Assembly: GCA_946481025.1 (NCBI GenBank)
Contig: CAMLNA010000035.1
Location: 1 to 34,080, forward strand
DNA length: 34,080 bases
Direction of reading: 5' to 3'
Source: an uncultured Rivibacter sp.
Lineage (GTDB): Bacteria; Pseudomonadota; Gammaproteobacteria; Burkholderiales; Burkholderiaceae
The notes beneath the pieces are model-generated. The model saw nothing but the letters and a program-made list of their open reading frames with translations, had not been told where the DNA came from and searched no databases. This document shows, piece by piece, positions 32,951 to 34,080 of the stretch; the first letter of the stretch is position 1, and the number at the start of each line of letters is the position of its first letter. A program made the position numbers and the translations under genes.

Positions 32951-33715
32951 TCACGCCGCCACCGTCACGCTCGGCACGAACAGGTAGCCGGCCCCTCGCA
33001 CCGACTTGATGATCTGCGGCTCGTCGGCGTTGTCGTCGAGCTTCCTGCGCAGCCGCCCGACCTGCACGTCGACGGTCCGGTCGAACGGGCCGGCTTCGCG
33101 CCCGCGCGTCTGCTCGAGCAGGAAGTCGCGGGACAGCACGCGGCCGGCGTGTCGTGCGAAGACGTGCAGCAGGTCGAACTCGCCGGTCGTGAGCGTGACC
33201 TCGGTGCCGTCGGCCCCGAGCAGGCGGCGGGCGGCAGGGTCGAGTTCCCAGCCGGCGAAGCGCAGCCGCGCATCCTTGTTGCCGCTGGCCGGGGAAGTCG
33301 CGGCAGCGGAGGCGGGCGCGGCAACAGCGGGGGCCGGGGCCGGCGCGGGCGCGAGGCGGCGCAGCACCGCCTTGATGCGGGCGAGCAGCTCCCGCAGGTC
33401 GAAGGGCTTGGTCACGTAGTCGTCCGCGCCGATCTCCAGGCCGACCACCTTGTCGATCGAGTCGCCGCGGCCGGTCACGATGACGAGGCCGCAATGCCAG
33501 TGTTCGCGCAGCTGGCGCGCGATCACGAAACCGTCTTCGCCTGGCAGCCCGAGGTCGAGCAGCACCAGCTGCGGCGGATCGGCCGGCATGAGGTCGAGCA
33601 GGGCCCGCCCGCTGCTCAACTGGGTGACGCGATACCCCTGGCTCTGCAGGTAGTTGGCCAGCAACTGCGTGATGTCGGGTTCGTCATCGAGGACGGCGAT
33701 GTGGGGCAGGCTCAT
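32951..33715 (-). CDS. OmpR-family response regulator
   Basis: A 254-residue two-component regulator. The receiver domain, about 1-118, has the acidic pocket D10-D11, phospho-acceptor Asp54 (VLLDLGLPGEDG) and Lys103 (VTKPF). An unusual Ala/Pro-rich linker of about 28 residues (LAPAPAPAPAVAAPASAAATSPASG) separates it from the winged-helix DNA-binding domain, about 150-248 (LTTGEFDLLHVFARHAGRVLSRDFLLEQTRGRE ... VDVQVGRLRRKL ... SVRGAGYLFV). Next on the same strand is the hybrid kinase, whose start is one or two codons from this stop. Target genes are not evident. Confidence 0.93.
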   Translation of the reverse strand: MSLPHIAVLDDEPDITQLLANYLQSQGYRVTQLSSGRALLDLMPADPPQLVLLDLGLPGEDGFVIARQLREHWHCGLVIVTGRGDSIDKVVGLEIGADDYVTKPFDLRELLARIKAVLRRLAPAPAPAPAVAAPASAAATSPASGNKDARLRFAGWELDPAARRLLGADGTEVTLTTGEFDLLHVFARHAGRVLSRDFLLEQTRGREAGPFDRTVDVQVGRLRRKLDDNADEPQIIKSVRGAGYLFVPSVTVAA

Positions 33716-33824
33716 CGGGGGCGTCCCGGCGCGGGCTGTGGGTGCGATGCAATGGAGCCTGCACTTTACCTTCGCGCTGGTTCGGCAGGCAGCTCGCAGG
33801 GGCCCGTTTGGCCCCGCCGCGTGA

Positions 33825-34080
33825 TCAGTTCTCGCCGGGCGGCCGCTGTGCCACGCGGCGGCGCCTCACCGTCACCACCACCGGCGCGGCAGGCGCGGCC
33901 GCACGCCGGGGCAGCGGGGTCGGCCGGCGTGCAGCCATTGCCTCGGCCTTGGCAATGGCCTTGCGCACGTGGCGCGCGTTGAGAGGGGTCTCATGGTCGC
34001 CGTTGAGCTGCACGTAGTCGCCGCTGGGCAGCATGGCCAGGGCACCGATGCTCGCGCCGCGCTGCACGCTGCCCAGCAGC
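33825..34080 (-). CDS. Unrecognised protein, C-terminal part (runs off window)
   Basis: About 84 residues are visible, reading LLGSVQRGASIGALAMLPSGDYVQLNGDHETPLNARHVRKAIAKAEAMAARR, then a Pro/Arg/Val-rich tail ending RRRRVAQRPPGEN. The frame is open to the window edge, so the start is probably further right, although a GTG at 34067 cannot be excluded as start. I do not recognise a characterised family. The basic tail could bind nucleic acid or simply be disordered. A small GGGGCC-CGTTT-GGCCCC hairpin (33799-33815) follows it without a T-tract. Confidence 0.5.
   Translation of the reverse strand, partial: LLGSVQRGASIGALAMLPSGDYVQLNGDHETPLNARHVRKAIAKAEAMAARRPTPLPRRAAAPAAPVVVTVRRRRVAQRPPGEN

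Noticed and set aside
33799..33815. GGGGCC-CGTTT-GGCCCC hairpin after the partial gene at the right edge
   Set aside because: Six-bp stem without a T-run on either strand; not enough to call a terminator.

Overview
The window is about 70% GC and packed with genes. Many neighbours overlap at ATGA or GTGA junctions. The gene set points to a betaproteobacterium of the order Burkholderiales, probably near Rubrivivax, Leptothrix or Sphaerotilaceae: a PHA-granule phasin, a fused MnmC, an Aat/Bpt pair, ETF-ubiquinone oxidoreductase, a scoAB-type CoA transferase with a divergent PAS-LuxR regulator, and LplT. This placement is inferred from gene content and protein style, not from a search. I see no rRNA, tRNA, insertion sequence, prophage or CRISPR array. 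It reads as core or near-core chromosome.

Layout. 1-2530: ETF-QO (cut by the left edge) diverges from a short-chain dehydrogenase across a 26-nt perfect palindrome. 2537-5634: a secreted 5'-nucleotidase is coupled to a secreted protein with TPR-like repeats and a trypsin-like fold that has lost its catalytic residues. 5737-8507: EamA transporter, YceH and a PLP-dependent cysteine-synthase-like enzyme. 8504-10737: lplT overlaps a GT4 glycosyltransferase. 10842-12848: the PAS-LuxR regulator diverges from the two CoA-transferase subunits around a palindrome. 12899-14429: the N-degron transferases aat and bpt. 14481-15355: the phasin gene phaP with a good sigma-70 promoter, flanking TGC/GCA dyads that resemble PhaR sites, and a terminator with a UUCG loop. 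15475-22606: a seven-gene co-directional run (HDAC-like deacetylase, thioesterase, nitroreductase, NhaD-like antiporter, 2-hydroxyacid dehydrogenase, rmuC, MFS). 22603-25508: mnmC overlapped by a DUF3445 gene. 25688-26911: a free-standing LanC-like cyclase homologue. 26996-27411: a YCII-domain gene with a 2-nt frameshift. 27431-28248: a tiny HTH regulator plus a stand-alone Clp-N-domain protein behind a promoter nested in two palindromes. 28229-29925: a methyltransferase and an AraC regulator. 30074-30880: an FNR-like regulator without the N-terminal FeS cysteines. 30900-33715: an OmpR regulator and a PAS-GAF hybrid kinase. 33825-34080: the C-terminal end of an unrecognised protein.

How the genes work together. 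ETF-QO, the CoA transferase, the SDR, the thioesterase and the phasin fit fatty-acid, ketone-body and PHA carbon storage metabolism. Aat and Bpt make N-degrons that ClpS/ClpAP destroys.

The most promising candidate for an undescribed system is the HTH/Clp-N pair at 27431-28248. Its promoter elements lie inside two operator-like dyads and it probably makes a leaderless message. The orphan LanC-like protein and the degenerate protease partner of the nucleotidase are the next best.
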